Assembly (NCBI GenBank): GCA_051294375.1
Contig: CM119263.1
Location: 19,330,625-19,394,624 of the forward strand
Length of the DNA: 64,000 bases
Direction: 5' to 3'
From: Paraspadella gotoi
Taxonomy: Eukaryota; Chaetognatha
Shown here piece after piece: positions 41,401 through 56,268 of this stretch. How positions within the stretch are numbered: the stretch's first letter is position 1; the number at the start of each line of letters is the position of its first letter. The notes beneath the pieces were generated by a model that was given only the letters and a program-made list of their open reading frames with translations, searched no databases and had not been told where the DNA came from. The position numbers were made by a program, and so were the translations under genes.

Positions 41401-44400
41401 CAAATGTAACTGCTGTCGTAATTTTTCGAACCTAATTTTTTAAACATCGATCCTAGTATGTTATTCTGGATTTACTCGATTTACTGTTTCGATGTCGGAA
41501 GTGGTTTGTAGTTACATATGGCTGTTCCGTTCATCACAGTTCATTTGGCTGTCACTTAATATCCCAGCTTCTAGATATGGAACGATTCTTGCTGAGGTGA
41601 CCACCGGTTGTAAGCTTCGCGGCCGAACCACTGGGCAGTCTGGGCGCACTAAGTGTGTTGGCTGTCCAGTGTCCACACTGTCAGAGGGGCATGACGACCT
41701 CTGTCCTCGTTAAGAACAGCTTTGATTCTGGTTTTCTCATGGTTCGTCGGCCTGTCATGCAGTCGAAAGTCCAAGTCCAAAAATAATCTGATGTTGCATT
41801 GTTTTATTTTATCTGCTCCCCGGTTTTTCATTTTTGCTTTTTAATTTTTTTTTATTTCTTTCCATCTTTTATTTATTTTTTCATTATTGCTGTCGGTGAT
41901 TGCTACAATACTTAAATTTTACAGGGTTCGGACTTAAAACTTACCCCCCATAGGAAAAATTACTAATTCCCTCGATAATTTGTACTTAATGTTTAGCTTC
42001 CAAAGATAAGCAGACGATATGAAAAAGTTTTATATTCTTGGTACCACTGTGTATTCAATAATGGGTCGAGTTTGATGTAATTCCGGTTACAAGTACTGTT
42101 GCAGTATACATTTAATTCGCCCAATACTGAAATATCCAAACATGATTTACTGGCATAATACTATTATATGGGCACTGATAATGCCATAACGGCCGAAAAT
42201 TTGGCTTTAGTTTTCTCCCTCCAGGATGGTGGTAGAAGAGAAAATTTCTTTGACTGTTATCGACGAAGGACTCGGGGGGACGCGGTAACAGCACTTTGCT
42301 CTAGTTTTTTTTAACAAAATAAAACAAGGATCTTTATATTATGCCACTCATGTATGATCATGAAAAACCAATAGTTAAATACAACTGCTGAAAACACCAT
42401 TCTTTGAAATATTTATTCACTTCGATTGACATAGGGAAGCCAGGATTCTTCGGGGACGGCTGAAGATAAACGAGACTGATGAGAGAGTCTTAATTGAGGA
42501 TGGATGCTTGCAGGGACCTGCTTTATTGTCAGTATCTTGTAAGAGCGTGTTATGGAGGCGCTAAACGCACCCAAAGCTCGTCCAATAGTCAGCGGGCGGC
42601 CAAGATTCAGGGGCTCATGATTACTAGAGGGATTGTAGGGTAGCGATATAGGGTATTATTGGTTGGTGGGTGTGTACGCTGCCTGAATATTTCTATTTGT
42701 AGTAATATAAATCTTATGGGGTAGAATGTTCAAGCCGATTATCAAGCATCTAGACTCAGATGGAGTTGTTAATGATAGTATCGTTCGTCACGAGATCAGT
42801 TAGGGTTGAGTGAATATAAATCTGACAATCTCGATGTTGAGTCGCCCCCGGCCCGTTTTGAACAATCTAAAAAGTGCTCATCAATATTAATAAAAAAAAA
42901 ATAATTCGATATTTTCATGATAGAGAAGTGTACCATGATGATCGTTTTGCTTTTTATTGATCATTTCATATTCTTAATTTCGCTGAACGAGCATTAAGGC
43001 ACTTTTAAAAAGAATATTAAATTTACGATAATTTTATATTTAGCCAAAAACAGTACACCTAATTATTCTATAATAGAAATAAAAAAAAATATTAAGTCTG
43101 GTCAATTTCTTTTTAATATCAAAATTATAAAACTAACTACTAAATGATTTCTTTAAGAACCTAATTTGTCGGTTAATGAATTTTCTCATATTTTTTCATA
43201 TATATTCATTTTATCATTTAAACGTTTCAAAGAAACTCAGAAGGCATCTATGATAATCAGCAAACGAAAAAAAAAGTGTGTTTTGCCAAAAAAGGGAGTT
43301 TTTTCCGGAAATTTAGGCCATTTGGATCACTGTGGCAGGGGGTAAGATTCAAGTCTGGACTCTGTCGAGACATATCACTTTAAGATGTACCCTTCATAAA
43401 ACTCATTTATGATTTTTTTTTAAATAGTTTTACTGCGCGTATAAATCTTAAAGAGAAACTCGGCCATTTAATGCAGACGTTTTCCTCTATATCTCGGAAA
43501 CAATTGTAGGAATTTAAAAACAGTGAATATTGACATCGTCCTCTCTAAAAATACTTAGAATAAACTTATATCAGCTCTCGAACGAGGTATTTTAAAACTA
43601 TTGAGTTGTTTTTTTTTTTTTGCCGCAAAATTTTATATTAACATATATAAAATATATTTTTATATTTATATATAACATATGCTTAAAAATCATCATATGC
43701 TTTGTATTTCTTAACCGTTTTGAACTTTTTATTATGCATTCAGAAATCTTACATGATAATTTAATTATTGCACATATCGTTAATAAATTTTTTGATAAAA
43801 GTAATTTTTAATAAAACATTAAACCATAACAGTAATTTGCCCGCGTATTACCAGCTTACTTCAAAATTTTTTATACCAAAATGCGATGTACACCTTGCCA
43901 GAATAAATAATAATAATAAGTAAAAATATATTTTAGGATTTTATTTCTATTTAAATTATTTTGATTAAAATTATTTATTAAGCTTTATTTTCATGTTAAA
44001 ATATTTTTAACTATTTCATTTTCTTCAAGTTTTCAAGAGTTTTCAGGAGATTTTTAATAAAAAAAAAAATTTAGACAAAAAGATTGAAAAAAATTTTTTT
44101 TTAAAATAAAAGAAGATTTTTAAATTTTTATTACAGAAAAAAATTTTTAGATTAAAAAAATCTTCATAAGTTTGCAAATGACGATTTTTTTTCAGCGGCG
44201 GGCTGTCGTGTGTCACCTTGTAAAGAGCCATATTAAATTTTTTTTGTCTATTGATAATATACTTATTACTTAAAAATATATAAATTTTTGTTTGAGCTTT
44301 TTAAGTGGGTTAAAAATTAAAAAAACAATATTTCATATATAACTTAAATTTTTAGCTTAAAATATAGGTTTTTTATATTTGATCAACTTAAATAATAATA

Positions 44401-47400
44401 ATTTTTAAAAAAAGAGTTATTTCTTTATATCAANNNNNNNNNNAACCCCGCTCATCATTACATTTAATTCGCCCCATACTGAAATATCCAAATGATTTTA
44501 GATAATATATTATACGGGGATATAATGCCCTAAGGCCAAAATTTGGAGAAATTATATTAAAAGAAATCTTACTTTATACTAGTAACATAGTATATTATGC
44601 TGTATAAATAACATAGATCGATGGTTTATGAGTCAGACCTAATCCCGGTAATTCAATTTATTCCAGCATACTGCACTTCAATTTTTTTATTTAAGAAATC
44701 CATAAACAGTATTCTCTCAATACCACCATAAAGAAACCCACTAGGTTGCTCATTGTAACTTTTTCAGGAGTGCAGGAGTTGATTTTTTATTATTTGGGCG
44801 CGGAGCAAACATGACTCCTGGTTTTTGGTTGTTTCCCATACTAATATTTTCGACCTAGCAAAACTAAATACAATTCAAAATATATAAAAATCCTTAACGA
44901 TTCTTCTGCGTGCGTGGGGGAGGATCAATTCGGGGCACAGTGATCCAAAAAAAATAAAACTGGATAAAAGCCATTTGAACATACGGGCATTAATACATAT
45001 TCAGTCTTTTCATAGTTTCAAAATTTATTTTTTCTCACGTTATAAGCAAATCTCTATTTTGGGTGAGTCTTTGACAGGTTTGTTTCTCCCTCATGGGTAG
45101 AAGAGAAAATTTATTTGATTTTGTTATGGTAACAGCACTTTGTCTAGTTTTTTAACAAATAAAAAAAGATTTTTATATTATGCCGCTATGTATGATATGA
45201 AAAACATAGTAAAAACTTATAGAATTTCAGCCGATTTCAATCAACCAGATTTAGTTCTTAATGATATATCTTCTCACTAATCGGTTATGAATTAAATCTC
45301 ATCCGCATTTGTCCGTCCTTTTGAAAAATCTAAAAATGTTTTAATTCAAAAAATAATAAAAAAGAATTCAATATTTTTCAGAAATTACTATATGATTCTT
45401 TTCTTTTATTGATATTTCGATCTTAATGTTGCTTAGCGCACTTTTAAAAAGATATAACAATAATAATTTATATTTAGCAAACAATACACAGATTAATTGA
45501 AGATTATTATAATCGAGTGAAATATAAAAAAATATTGAAAGTCTGGTACATTTCATTTTTACAATGAGATGTAAAAGACTTACGATATGATCGTAGCAGA
45601 GTGCACAGGCAGCATATAATGATTTCTGTATAAGAAGAGCAGATAGCTGATATTAAGAAGATTCGATTGATCATAAATTGTGATATGATCCAGTGATACA
45701 GTTATGAAGATGTTCAAAGAAATTCGCTGTGATATGATTAATATAGCAGTTGTATAGACAAAAAAGTGTATCTATAGGGAATGAATAATGAATAGGGCAG
45801 TTTACTGGGAAAATTCGATCGTGACACGGAACCATAGTAATGTAGAGTGAGTAGTAATGGACTAGGAGAAGCGTATGAGTTAGTGAATGTGTGAGGGAGG
45901 AGATAGAAGATCAAGTCTGGACTCTGTCGAGACATATCACTTTAAGATGTACCTTTCATAAAACTCATTTTGATTTTTTTAATATATAGTTTAGGTTGTT
46001 TATCAGAGAAACTCGGCCATTTAATGCAGACGTTTTCCTCTATATCTCGGAAACAATTGTAGAATTTAAAAACAGTGAATATTGACATCGTCCTCTCTAA
46101 AAATACTTAGAATAAACTTATATCAGCTCTCGAACGAGGTATTTACTAAACTATGATTGTTTTTCCGCAAAATTTTATATAAATATATAAAATATATTTT
46201 TATATATAAAATATGCTTAAAAATCATCATATGCTTTGTATTTCTTACCGTTTTGAACTTTTTATTATGCATTCAGAATCTTACATGATTAATTTAATTA
46301 TCTGACAATATCGTTAATAAATTTTTGATAAAGTAATTTTTAATAAACATTAAACCATAACAGTAATTTGCCCGCGTATTACCAGCTTACTTCAAAATTT
46401 TTTATACCAAAATGCTATGTACACCTTGCCAGAATAAATAATAATAATAAGTAAATATATTTTAGGATTTTATTTCTATTTAAATTATTTTGATTAAATT
46501 ATTTATGTAAGCTTATTTTCATGTTAAAATATTTTTAACTATTTCATTTTCTTTCAAGTTTTCAAGAGTTTCAGGAGAAAAAAAAAATTGAAAAAAATTT
46601 TTTTTTTTAAAATAAAAGAAGATTTTTAAATTTTCATTACAGAAAAATTTTCAGATTAAAAAAATCTTCATAAGTTTGCAAATACGATTTTTTTTCAGCG
46701 GCGGGCTGTCGTGTGTCACCTTGTAAAGAGCCATATTAAATTTTTTGGTCTATTGATATATACTTATTACTTAAAATATATAATTTTTGTTTGAGCTTTT
46801 TAAGTGGGTTAAAAATTAAAAAACAATATTTCATATATAACTTAAATTTTTAGCTTAAAATATAGGTTTTTAATATTTGATCAACTTAAATAATAATAAT
46901 TTTTAAAAAAAGCGAGTTCATTTCTCTTATATCAACTTTTCATGACGAATCCAAATCTACAAAATAAACTTACAAAAAGCTATTTAGAAATTTTAACATT
47001 TATTGAATTAGTACTAGTATAAATATGGCCTACTGTGTAAATTGTAAAATTTATTTTAAATTTTTTTTATACAAAAATGTTCAATTAGTATAATGTTGAT
47101 CGTTCCTCACTTTTAGAATTTTTACTACGCTTTAGTGGTATATCTCTTCTTTCTTTTATTTAATAAACTATTATTCTCTGTGGGTTTGTGTTTTTGCTCA
47201 TCGAGTTTTTTTTGGCCCGACTTATCGTTTCGGCTTGGCTTTTTCCTCCGACCCCTCTTGTGCGGTCGCTCCTCCTTTTTGTTGACAATCCTCGTCAATG
47301 GCACGGCGGTAAAAATTTTCTAAGCGTACTGAAGCGTTGATGAGGAATACAGTGACGGGCCTATGCTTGTTCTTCAGCTTGACCCAAAAAAAAGTGCTAC

Positions 47401-50400
47401 TAAAAAGAAATTGATTTTCAAGGATGAATTTTTAAAATTTGTCCCTAGAATAGCATGTATTGTGGGAAAGCCGTTTTATACGGGCATCTAAATTGGAAGG
47501 ATGGGAATTTTTCTTTGTTCAAACTAAGTAGCGAAATCAATGATGGAAATGATTGCATCGGTCTCCGCTCTCTTCGTCATCGATTTTTCCTCGCTTTCCC
47601 ATTGCGCGCCGATTTTCCTTCATTTCCTTCTCCGTCTCGTTGCCGCCGAAGGTGCTGGTTCCGCCGCCGCCGGCGCAGCAATTCCGCCGTCCCGCGGTTC
47701 CCTGTCGTCATTACCGTCCCCGCAGCTGCTCTACGGCTACTGTCTCAGCGGTCTCTCTGAGAGGAATCCTTTGTCCGCGCTTTTTCTCATCATTTTCATT
47801 TTTGCCGTCGTAGAATCAACGTCGTTTCTGCCTCCTTTTTTTTCGGTTTCGGATTACAATCACCATGCGAATAACTGGATTGAAAATGTTTAGGTATTGT
47901 AATGTTAGCTTAAAATTTCATTTCCCAAACAATATCAACGCTTTTTATATCACAAAGAATGTGTATATTTGCCTTAAATTAGTTTTCAGGTTTAAGTTAA
48001 ATTTTTGATAAAAATTGATGACACTTTTAGAATTCAATCATTTCGATTTTATTAATATATTATATTTTTTTGACAAAAAATTGAGTTTTAGCAGTCAAGA
48101 TAACAAACTCTTTATTTTTTCTGAATTTCATCCATCATCCTGATCTCTTGGGTTGGCCTTGAACTTCTTTCACTCTATCGGTTTTCCAAGCCAAATAAAC
48201 ATTTCGATTGTGATAAATAATGCTTCCTGAACTTTCATCAATAAGCGGCGATTTTATGAAGCTTGTATTTGAAAATTTAAATATTTCTTTTAAATTTTCA
48301 TCAACTTTTCAGAGAACTTTTTTTTTCAATTTGCAAAATACTTTTTTAAAACAAGACCTTTTATTCTAGAAACCTAACAAATTATAATTTGTTACACTTT
48401 TACCTACTTGTTTTAAATTTTTTTTCTTTATATGTAAATTCTTTTTCAGGCTTAAAACGGCCACAAGTTAATAAAAAATTATCTTTGCCCCCTTTAACTT
48501 AATTTTTAATTCATATTAGACATGATATTCTTTTTTAAAATATCTTGGTTCTTTTTTCCAACTCATTTATTTTTACTGTTCAAATCTATTCCGAGAAAAT
48601 CTTTTCTATTCTCACGAATTTTTTTATTATTATTATTTTTATTAGTAATTTTTTACAATTCCTAATATCTGCTGCTTTAGTATTATTTTAAACCACTCAT
48701 CAGTGACAAAATAATTAGTAATTTAGAATATGGTATTCCCTTCTTCTTTTCAGTTACGTACCTTTATCTTCCTTAATCCTCATTCCGTGAGTCATTTCTA
48801 TTCCACAGGGTTAATGGGGGTCGGAAAACTCACGTTATTCTGTTCATTCGCTCAATTTTTAGAACGTAGTTCACACCCTTAATTTGCATAAAATTCATAT
48901 TCGACCGAAACCGCGCGATCTCCGAAGATAAGATGCCATCTGCCATACCTTTTTGACACTTCCTTTCCTAATAAACGTGCTGCTATTTTATATAGCGGTT
49001 TTTATAAAATGATATTGAATACTCTATATACAAATGTTTATTTACGTATTTGGGCAAATATGAGTAATTGAGTATATGCAATGTGAGAGTCACATTTGGT
49101 AAAGAAACAAGTTTTTAAAACAAAAGTGATGTATTTTTATTGTATTAAAAATATAATTTTTAATATACATTTGTAAAATAACAAGTTTATAATTTTGTTA
49201 TGATATATTTATGAATAATATATATTTTTAGGTAACGTCTTATTTTTATTTAACAGGCTACAACTGAGCAAATTCGAATTGCTCAGCTTATCAACAACAA
49301 CAAAGATGAACCGGAATTGCAGGCTAAATGCCAACAGATCATGGATTTCACTGGGCGTGACCTAGAGGTAATCATCCAATACATCTGAATCCGAATAATC
49401 CGCTGTGAACCTTGTTCATTTTACTCAGTAATATACGTAAATGTATTATTTAACATGACTTTAACATCTCTTTTAATTGCTGTTCAATTTTTTTTCTCTT
49501 TCAAATGAATTTCATTTTGGGATGATTTTAATTAATATTTATTTTTTTGACTCAGTTTTTTTTCTTTTCCTTTTTTCTTTTCGTCTTTCTTATTTTCATC
49601 TCGATTTTTTTTTTGCTCTACTTTTTCTCTTTGTTTTGAATGAGCGTCTTTATTGCTTTGTGATCCAGTGTAGCGACTGGACAATGGCCAAGGAGTCGGA
49701 CTGTCGTTAACCCACATTTTTTCTTTTCCTTTTTACGCCCACCAAACCTATTTGAATAACGTTTTAACACATATACAATAAAACATTTTTTTTTTACTTA
49801 AACACTAAAAAAAAGGATATTGTGGTGGCCCTTCACGACGCCAACGGTGATACGGAACGCGCCATCACTTATCTCTTGGAACAAGGCGACACCATCGAAA
49901 CGGAATGGAAAACCTCGGGTCCGAAAAAGAAGCCCAAAAACAAAGGAGCAGGTGAGCGGATATCCGCACCCCCATTGTACTTATTTCCGTGTCGAGTATT
50001 GGTTATGGTTCAATTGACCTGATCCTATTTTATATAATCAGACATAATCACCGCTTCTCCGGACAATCTATCCGGCGACGATGGTGGAGGATCGATCAGC
50101 AGTTTGATGCCATCGGCCATCGACGCCAATCACGGGTCCACCGACAGCGGTGGCGGCGGAAGCGGCATCGGTAACGGTCCGACTAGTAGACGCGGTGGGA
50201 GACGCGGGGATCGTGACGGTGCTCGTCGCGGTCGCGGAGAAGGCCGCCCAGAAGGGCGCGACGGCCGAAGCGAAGGTCGCGGCGACGGAAGCCAAGGGCC
50301 TCGAACCGGAGGCGGCGGAGCCTCTGCTCCCGAGGACGAGCCTCATGACGGTCGCTCCAAGGAGGATGGAAGGGAGAGAAGAGATCGGTCAGATGGTTAG

Positions 50401-53400
50401 TTTTCAATTTTGCCGTTTTGCATTATTTATATACTAAAAAGTAATTTTGAAAATAAAATAATCTTTAGGCTTCTCCCGCGGTCGTGGTGGCGCTAACGCG
50501 AACGGGCCTCCGCGTTTCCGTCGCGCCGCAGCCGCAGCTAATCAGCGTAAGGACGGGGATGCTGTCGGGTTTCCCGCGGAAGCGAACGGCGATGCGGAAC
50601 CGGCGCCCAGACGCGACATGGGTTCGCGGCGTGGCCGGGGGCGAGGAGCCAGAGGCAGGGATGTCGGAGGTCCGAGAGACGGAAAGACGTTCACTAACCG
50701 AACTTTCGCCGGCGGGCGAGATAGGGGAAGAGGTAGGTTTTTCTTTTCTTTAGCGCCATGGTAAATTATTTTCGGGGCTGGCTATTTCGGGGAAATCAAT
50801 TAGTCCTATTTCCTTTACCCTAGAGACCCGAAAGAGTTTTTTTTTCTCTTTTGGACTTTGTTTTTACCTTGTCTTTCCGAGTTTAAAATTCCATAGTTTT
50901 TGTCTGATCGATCCTTTATCTCCAATCAGCGATTCGCTGAAATTTTCACTGCGCTAACGCCATTGTTTTCAGCTTCTGGTGATATGTCCATCGACACTTG
51001 GACGCCCGCAATTCCCTCCGGAGCCACCAATCACGACGCGGACCAGGTCGTCAAGATGGACGAATGGACCAACGACATGGCGAATGGCACCGTGGGAGCC
51101 AACCAATCGACGCAACCCGACGGTCTCAAAGGTCTTTGTTGGTTTTTGATGAACGGGAGGTGGGGGAATGGGGAATGAAAGTTTTTGCGGAGTCGATTCT
51201 GGATTGGTCGATCGAGGAAATTAAACCTCAAAACCTAATGGTAATTCAATCCCCATTTTTTTTCCTTGCCCTTTCCCAATCTAGTGATTGGTCAGTGGTC
51301 GAACAAAGACGCCATGATGGAGGTTCACCGGCCGCCGTCGTCGCATGCGCCTTCCGGATCTTCGCGAGGCCGCGCCCCCTCGGCCCCGCACGATCCGACG
51401 ACCAACGCACAGACGACCAACGCGATAGGGAATCACCGCCAATGGGCCACCGACGTTGACGAGTTCGAGGACACGTGGACCGGAAGCGTAAGTTTTATTT
51501 TTTTCTAAACTAGTGTTGTTTAAAAAAAATTTTTAAATATGGTGCGTGCGAAGGGATGGTATGCCTTTAAAGCGCAGCATTGAAAAAATGGGAACGAAGC
51601 GACGCTGATGAAGATAATGAATTTTTTCTCGCGACTTGCCCCTTAATGAGGGTTCTTCATCATCGTCAATCTTTCTCTTCGCGGTTCCTCGTTATTTATT
51701 CGCGACGAATTTCCTCTCCCGTTTTTCGCTATATCGCCGCATGCCGCTCTCCCGAGTTCCTCGGGGAAGGTGAGGAGCTAATTGTTTCCTGAGTCAATAG
51801 CACCTTACCTTCTCTAAAGAAACGAGAGCTAGTCCTCATAACGTCAACGCCACGATCTCACGCTATGCGTACTTTTTTTCGTTTACCTCAGTCACGAAAA
51901 TGAGAAAATTATCTTCGCACGAGAGACCCGACCGCATGGAAGGAAAAAAATATTGCAACAGACGGCGATGATGAAAGAATGGGGGGAACCGATGAGTCAT
52001 AGGGCTGACGCTCTCTCTTTTTTTCTCTCTCTCCCCTCCCCCCTTCCCCCCCCCTCTCTCTCCTTCCCCCGACCCCCCTCGTAAAGTTCATTTTAAACAG
52101 GACGGAGTAGGCTTCTAAAATTAAGATTTCCCCCCTCCATTTCCCTCTTTTTCCTCTCTCCCCTTCAGTTGGCCGAATCCACGGTATTCACTTCGTCAAA
52201 CGCGGCCTCTTCTGACGATTCCCCACCGACGAAGAACAAAGCGCCCGGCGCTCCTCCGCTTGGCGCTTTCGGTACCGACTTTCAACACCTCAATGGCGGC
52301 GGTTCTGCCGCTGGTAGCACTGGTGGCGGCCTCTTGGACGGAGTGGTGCCGCCGACGACCGCTCCTCACGGCTCCAGCATCAGTTTGGATCAGTTGATGG
52401 GCCGGAAACCACTCTCCACGCCCTCAGCGCAAGAGACTCTATCCGGAGGGGCGCAATCGTCCTCCTCGTCCTCCTGGCATATCGGCGCGCCGTCCTCTAG
52501 TCAGTTCAACGCGCAACAAGCGTCCGAGCAGATCAAGTCTGCCGTGGGAGTGGTCACCTCGGTCGGTAGTACCCCTACTGCTGACGGCTCTGAAACGACG
52601 CCGGTTTCCTCTACAGGAACTCCCCGTACTGGGGGCGAAGAGCCGACGTCTGAGTCGACTTCATTCGGAAGTCGTCACCAAAGTTTCGGGTCCTCGCAAC
52701 GAGTGAAGGTCGCCAAGAGTCGAGTACCTCCACCCTCAACGAAAATTCCCTCGTCAGCCGTGGAGATGCCCGGCGGAAACAAGGGCTTGGGTGGACTTGA
52801 GTTGCAGTTCGGTGCCCTGGAATTCGGCAGTTTCGGTGGCAGCGGCGGAGGTGGAGGCAGTGGCGGTGGATCTTCCTCTGCCGTCCCAGTTTCGGCTACA
52901 ACCTCGTCGGCGGCGACGTCCATTGCGCCCCCGGCGTCGTCGGTGTCATCCGTCATCAATGACGATCCCGGAATCGTCGGAACCGGAGACGGACTCATTT
53001 ACGGTCCCACAATCGGTTCTGTCACGTCAGTAGGTCTCGGCGACGTCGCTATGTCGTCGGCGTCGAACCCGTTGTCGCCGCCAACTGCCGGCTCGGCTTC
53101 GTCGGTGACGGCTGCGGCCGCCAAGTCGGTGCTTCAGTCGCCGCCGCAGCAGCCGCTGCAATCGGGCTTCGACGTGGCGACGTCGTTGCCCGTCGTCGCC
53201 ACCGCGTCCAACGCCGCGTCTCAGTTCTCGGCTCAAGTCTACAAAGATCTCCCTAGTCAGGCCGGTGCCACCTCGCTGCTCAGCCAAGACGCGGCGTTGA
53301 TCAGCGCCGTGGCGGCCTCGGCGCCGGCGCCGCCAGCCAATAATCCCTTGCCTCCGTCGGAGCAGAACCCGTTGGCGGACTCTACCTCCGTCTCGCCCTA

Positions 53401-54255
53401 CGGGTCCTCAAACCCGACCGCCTACAACCCGTCGGTCCCGTCTTTTCGGCCGGCGCCCGGTTTCGCGGCGCCGGCGACTACGACGTCGTCTTTCAGCTCC
53501 GTCAGCATCCTCCCTAGCACTTCGTCCGCCTCCAGCCTCGGCCTTTCTGCCAACTCAACGGCCGCCTTGGCCTCGCCCCCGAGCGCGACCGCAGCGCCGG
53601 CATCAGCCTTACCTCAGTCGGCGCTTCAGCTTCAACAAGCTTTGGGTGAGTTGTTTCGGCCAGAAATCAGGATTAGATTAGGTGAGAGACTTAAGTCATA
53701 ACATGTTTAGTGAAAAATGTCTTAATTGTTCTGCTTAGGCTATCCAAGCTATGGTTCCCAATCCACAACGGTCAACCCGTACAACGTCTATGGAGGCCAG
53801 TCGAGCGGCGGTGCGAATGCAGCCTCCGTCGGCTCCGCCTCCCCTTACGGATCCTACGGTGTCCAGGGATCCAAGTTGACGCTGACACCGGACGTGTCGA
53901 CGGACGCCACCACGGCGTCACTTTATGGCGACCCTTCCGTCGTCGCTGGCATCGCCCAAATGCCGTTAGCGCCGCTGCAGAACCAAGTATCAAGCGCCAA
54001 TAACCTGACTAACAGCGCATCGCTGGACTCTGTCAACTCGGGTAAGCGATACGGGAGATGAATTATACTTTATAAAGTAAGAATTTTTACTTAACTCTTT
54101 TGGTTCACCCGACTAATTTCTCTTCCCCCAATATCAAGTTTGACTTCCTCAGCTTGCCCCTTTTCCATTTGTCTTCTTTTCTCCTCTTTCCGCGAATCCG
54201 AAAGTTCCAAACAAAGAAAATCCGTTTCGCTCTTCTTTGTTCGCGAAGCGCTTGC

Positions 54256-54294
<39 letters not shown>

Positions 54295-54435
54295 TGCGCT
54301 CGCGGCCTTTAATCAATTCAGGCGAGCATTCAGCTTTTCGCGCATCATGGTTTTTTCTTTCACCATCCTCCTACCCACATGACTCTTTTTCCACTCCCCC
54401 CTTTTCATCTTCTCCATTCGCGACGCGTCGTTTCT

Positions 54436-54470
<35 letters not shown>

Positions 54471-56203
54471 GCGCTGAGTCAGCGCCTTGAACCTCTGCCA
54501 ATGGCAGCGAGCGTCGATCAGACTTTCTTTGTTCTTCGAAAAGCGTGAGATGACGCTCTCCCTCCCTCTCCGACTCTATTCTTACCCTCCCTCCCTCCTG
54601 TGCAACTATGCAACTATGCCACAAAGAGGATTTCTTAGGCAAAGTCTGCCTTCCGATTCCATTAGCTGCAATCCTTTTCGGAAGAAGTTTTATCCGATTC
54701 CACATCGAGGCGGCCTCTCCGATTTTTTCTCCGCCTCCTTATCTTGTTAACTCCATATCTTTTCGTTCATCCATCTCTTTCCTTTTTTTCGCCCTTTCCC
54801 CATTTCCCCATTTCCATCTCTGTTCTTTTTTTACTCAGCGATCGGTTCGCTTCTGCAGATCCGAATCCACTTCGTGTTTTCTTTGTTTGGGTCGCTCCGC
54901 TGTTAGAGCAGCTGCGGCTGCTTTTCCTCTTCCTCTTCTTTCCTCCTCAGCAGCTGCGACTGAAGCGTTCGAGTCTCGTCTGTTACTCATCGGTTTCTTT
55001 TTTTGTCTTTTTATTGCCCCATAGGTTTAGGTGCTGCGACTGCTAATGCTGCTGCCGCCACTGCAGTTTCCGCGTCGTCATCGTCGCTGCAGCAGCAGCA
55101 GCAGCTGATAGGAGATGCGTCGGCGGCTACGTCGTCGTCAGCGACTCCCGCCACAACGACCACGGCGTCGGTAGTCGGCGGCGGTCCCGGCGGCGGGGTG
55201 GGAAGCGCGCTGCCGATAAGTTCGACGGCGTCATCGTCGGGCCTCTCTTCAGCGCTCGGTTTTGGCACGACGATCAGCGCTGGCGCCTCCAAAGCGCCAC
55301 CCAACCTGCAAATGCAAATCATGAACCATCAGTATCTCATGGGCCACGGCATGCCGCAGTTCGCCTACGTGAGTTCCGCGCTTCTTTTTCTTGTTTGCGC
55401 GGGAAGAAAAGATCACGCAGCAAAATGAGTTATGATGGAAAGAAAAGATGAACGAATGAATGAACTTTATTTATTAGCACTAACTGTTAGGAATCAGGAA
55501 AATATAATGATATTTAAAAACTAGTAAAACTATTTTAAGGGCCACCCCCCAAATTTTTCTTTCCCCTCGCTTTTTCAACAGGGCTTACCTCAACAACCCA
55601 TGGCTCCCGCATATGGCTACGAGGACATTTCCATGATGCCACAGCGATTTCCAATGGTGAGTCACCGTCCTGAGTAAATAAGTTTGGATGGATAGAGAGG
55701 ATTTTTTTTTTTTTTTTTTTGGTGAAGGTTTCTGCTTCTCTTTTGAGCTTACATGTACCAGTTTTAAAATTGCACATGTATTCTTCATTGTAATCATCTG
55801 AGCACGATTGTATCAATCTGCCTCTGTCAATCAAATTATTAAGTTTCGATTATTTGTATTTTATTATATCCGACGTAGTTATTCGTTTCAGCAAATAAAC
55901 TCTTGGGTCGCTCATGATTAAATTTGATCAATAATCTCTCCGTGCTTTCATGCTTCTATCGGGTTTCTTCCTGTTTCACGCTTAATCTTGCAAATTTTTT
56001 TGGTCCCTTCTCATCCCTCGATCGATGTGCGTCATCTTTTTAAAACACGAACACCCCCTCCCCTTTTGTTCTCCCTTCGGCCCTCGTTCCGCCCGTCGCC
56101 CATTCTCCTATGGACGCCAACTTCTTTTGTTTCTTTTTTTCGTCCGCATCTGATGTGTCGATGAATCTCTCTCCCATCTGTCGTTCTCCACGCTTAATCT
56201 CTT

Positions 56204-56268
<65 letters not shown>

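Larger units (their letters stand above)
42111..46940. repeat. 2.3-2.5 kb direct duplication flanking an N gap
   Basis: Copy 1 (about 42111-44433) and copy 2 (about 44456-46940) run in the same direction on either side of the 10-N gap. Both start near CATTTAATTCGCCC, contain GTCTGGACTCTGTCGAGACA (about 43354 and 45917) and GCGGCGGGCTGTCGTG (about 44193 and 46698), and end at CTTATATCAA-like sequence. Copy 2 has many short deletions in homopolymers. It is most easily read as an unpolished false duplication at a scaffold join. Confidence 0.9.
38724..49256 (+). other. 10.5-kb second intron of Lingerer, repeat-filled
   Basis: It opens with a GC donor (CACAG then GCGAGT) and closes with a standard acceptor (TAACAG). 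It contains a nested set of inverted-repeat elements (38.9-40.9 kb), a repeat shared with 32.8 kb, a duplicated block around an N gap (42.1-46.9 kb), and a short GC-rich island (47.5-47.8 kb). The remainder is AT-rich without recognised exons. Confidence 0.85.

Noticed and set aside
41460-41770. Gag-like Cys pattern in a GC-richer patch (41492-41713)
   Set aside because: The cysteine spacing does not match a CCHC knuckle and no other retroelement domain is nearby.
43870-46940. Duplicated block as a biological tandem duplication
   Set aside because: The adjacent N gap and homopolymer deletions in the second copy point to an assembly artefact, so it was not listed as a segmental duplication.
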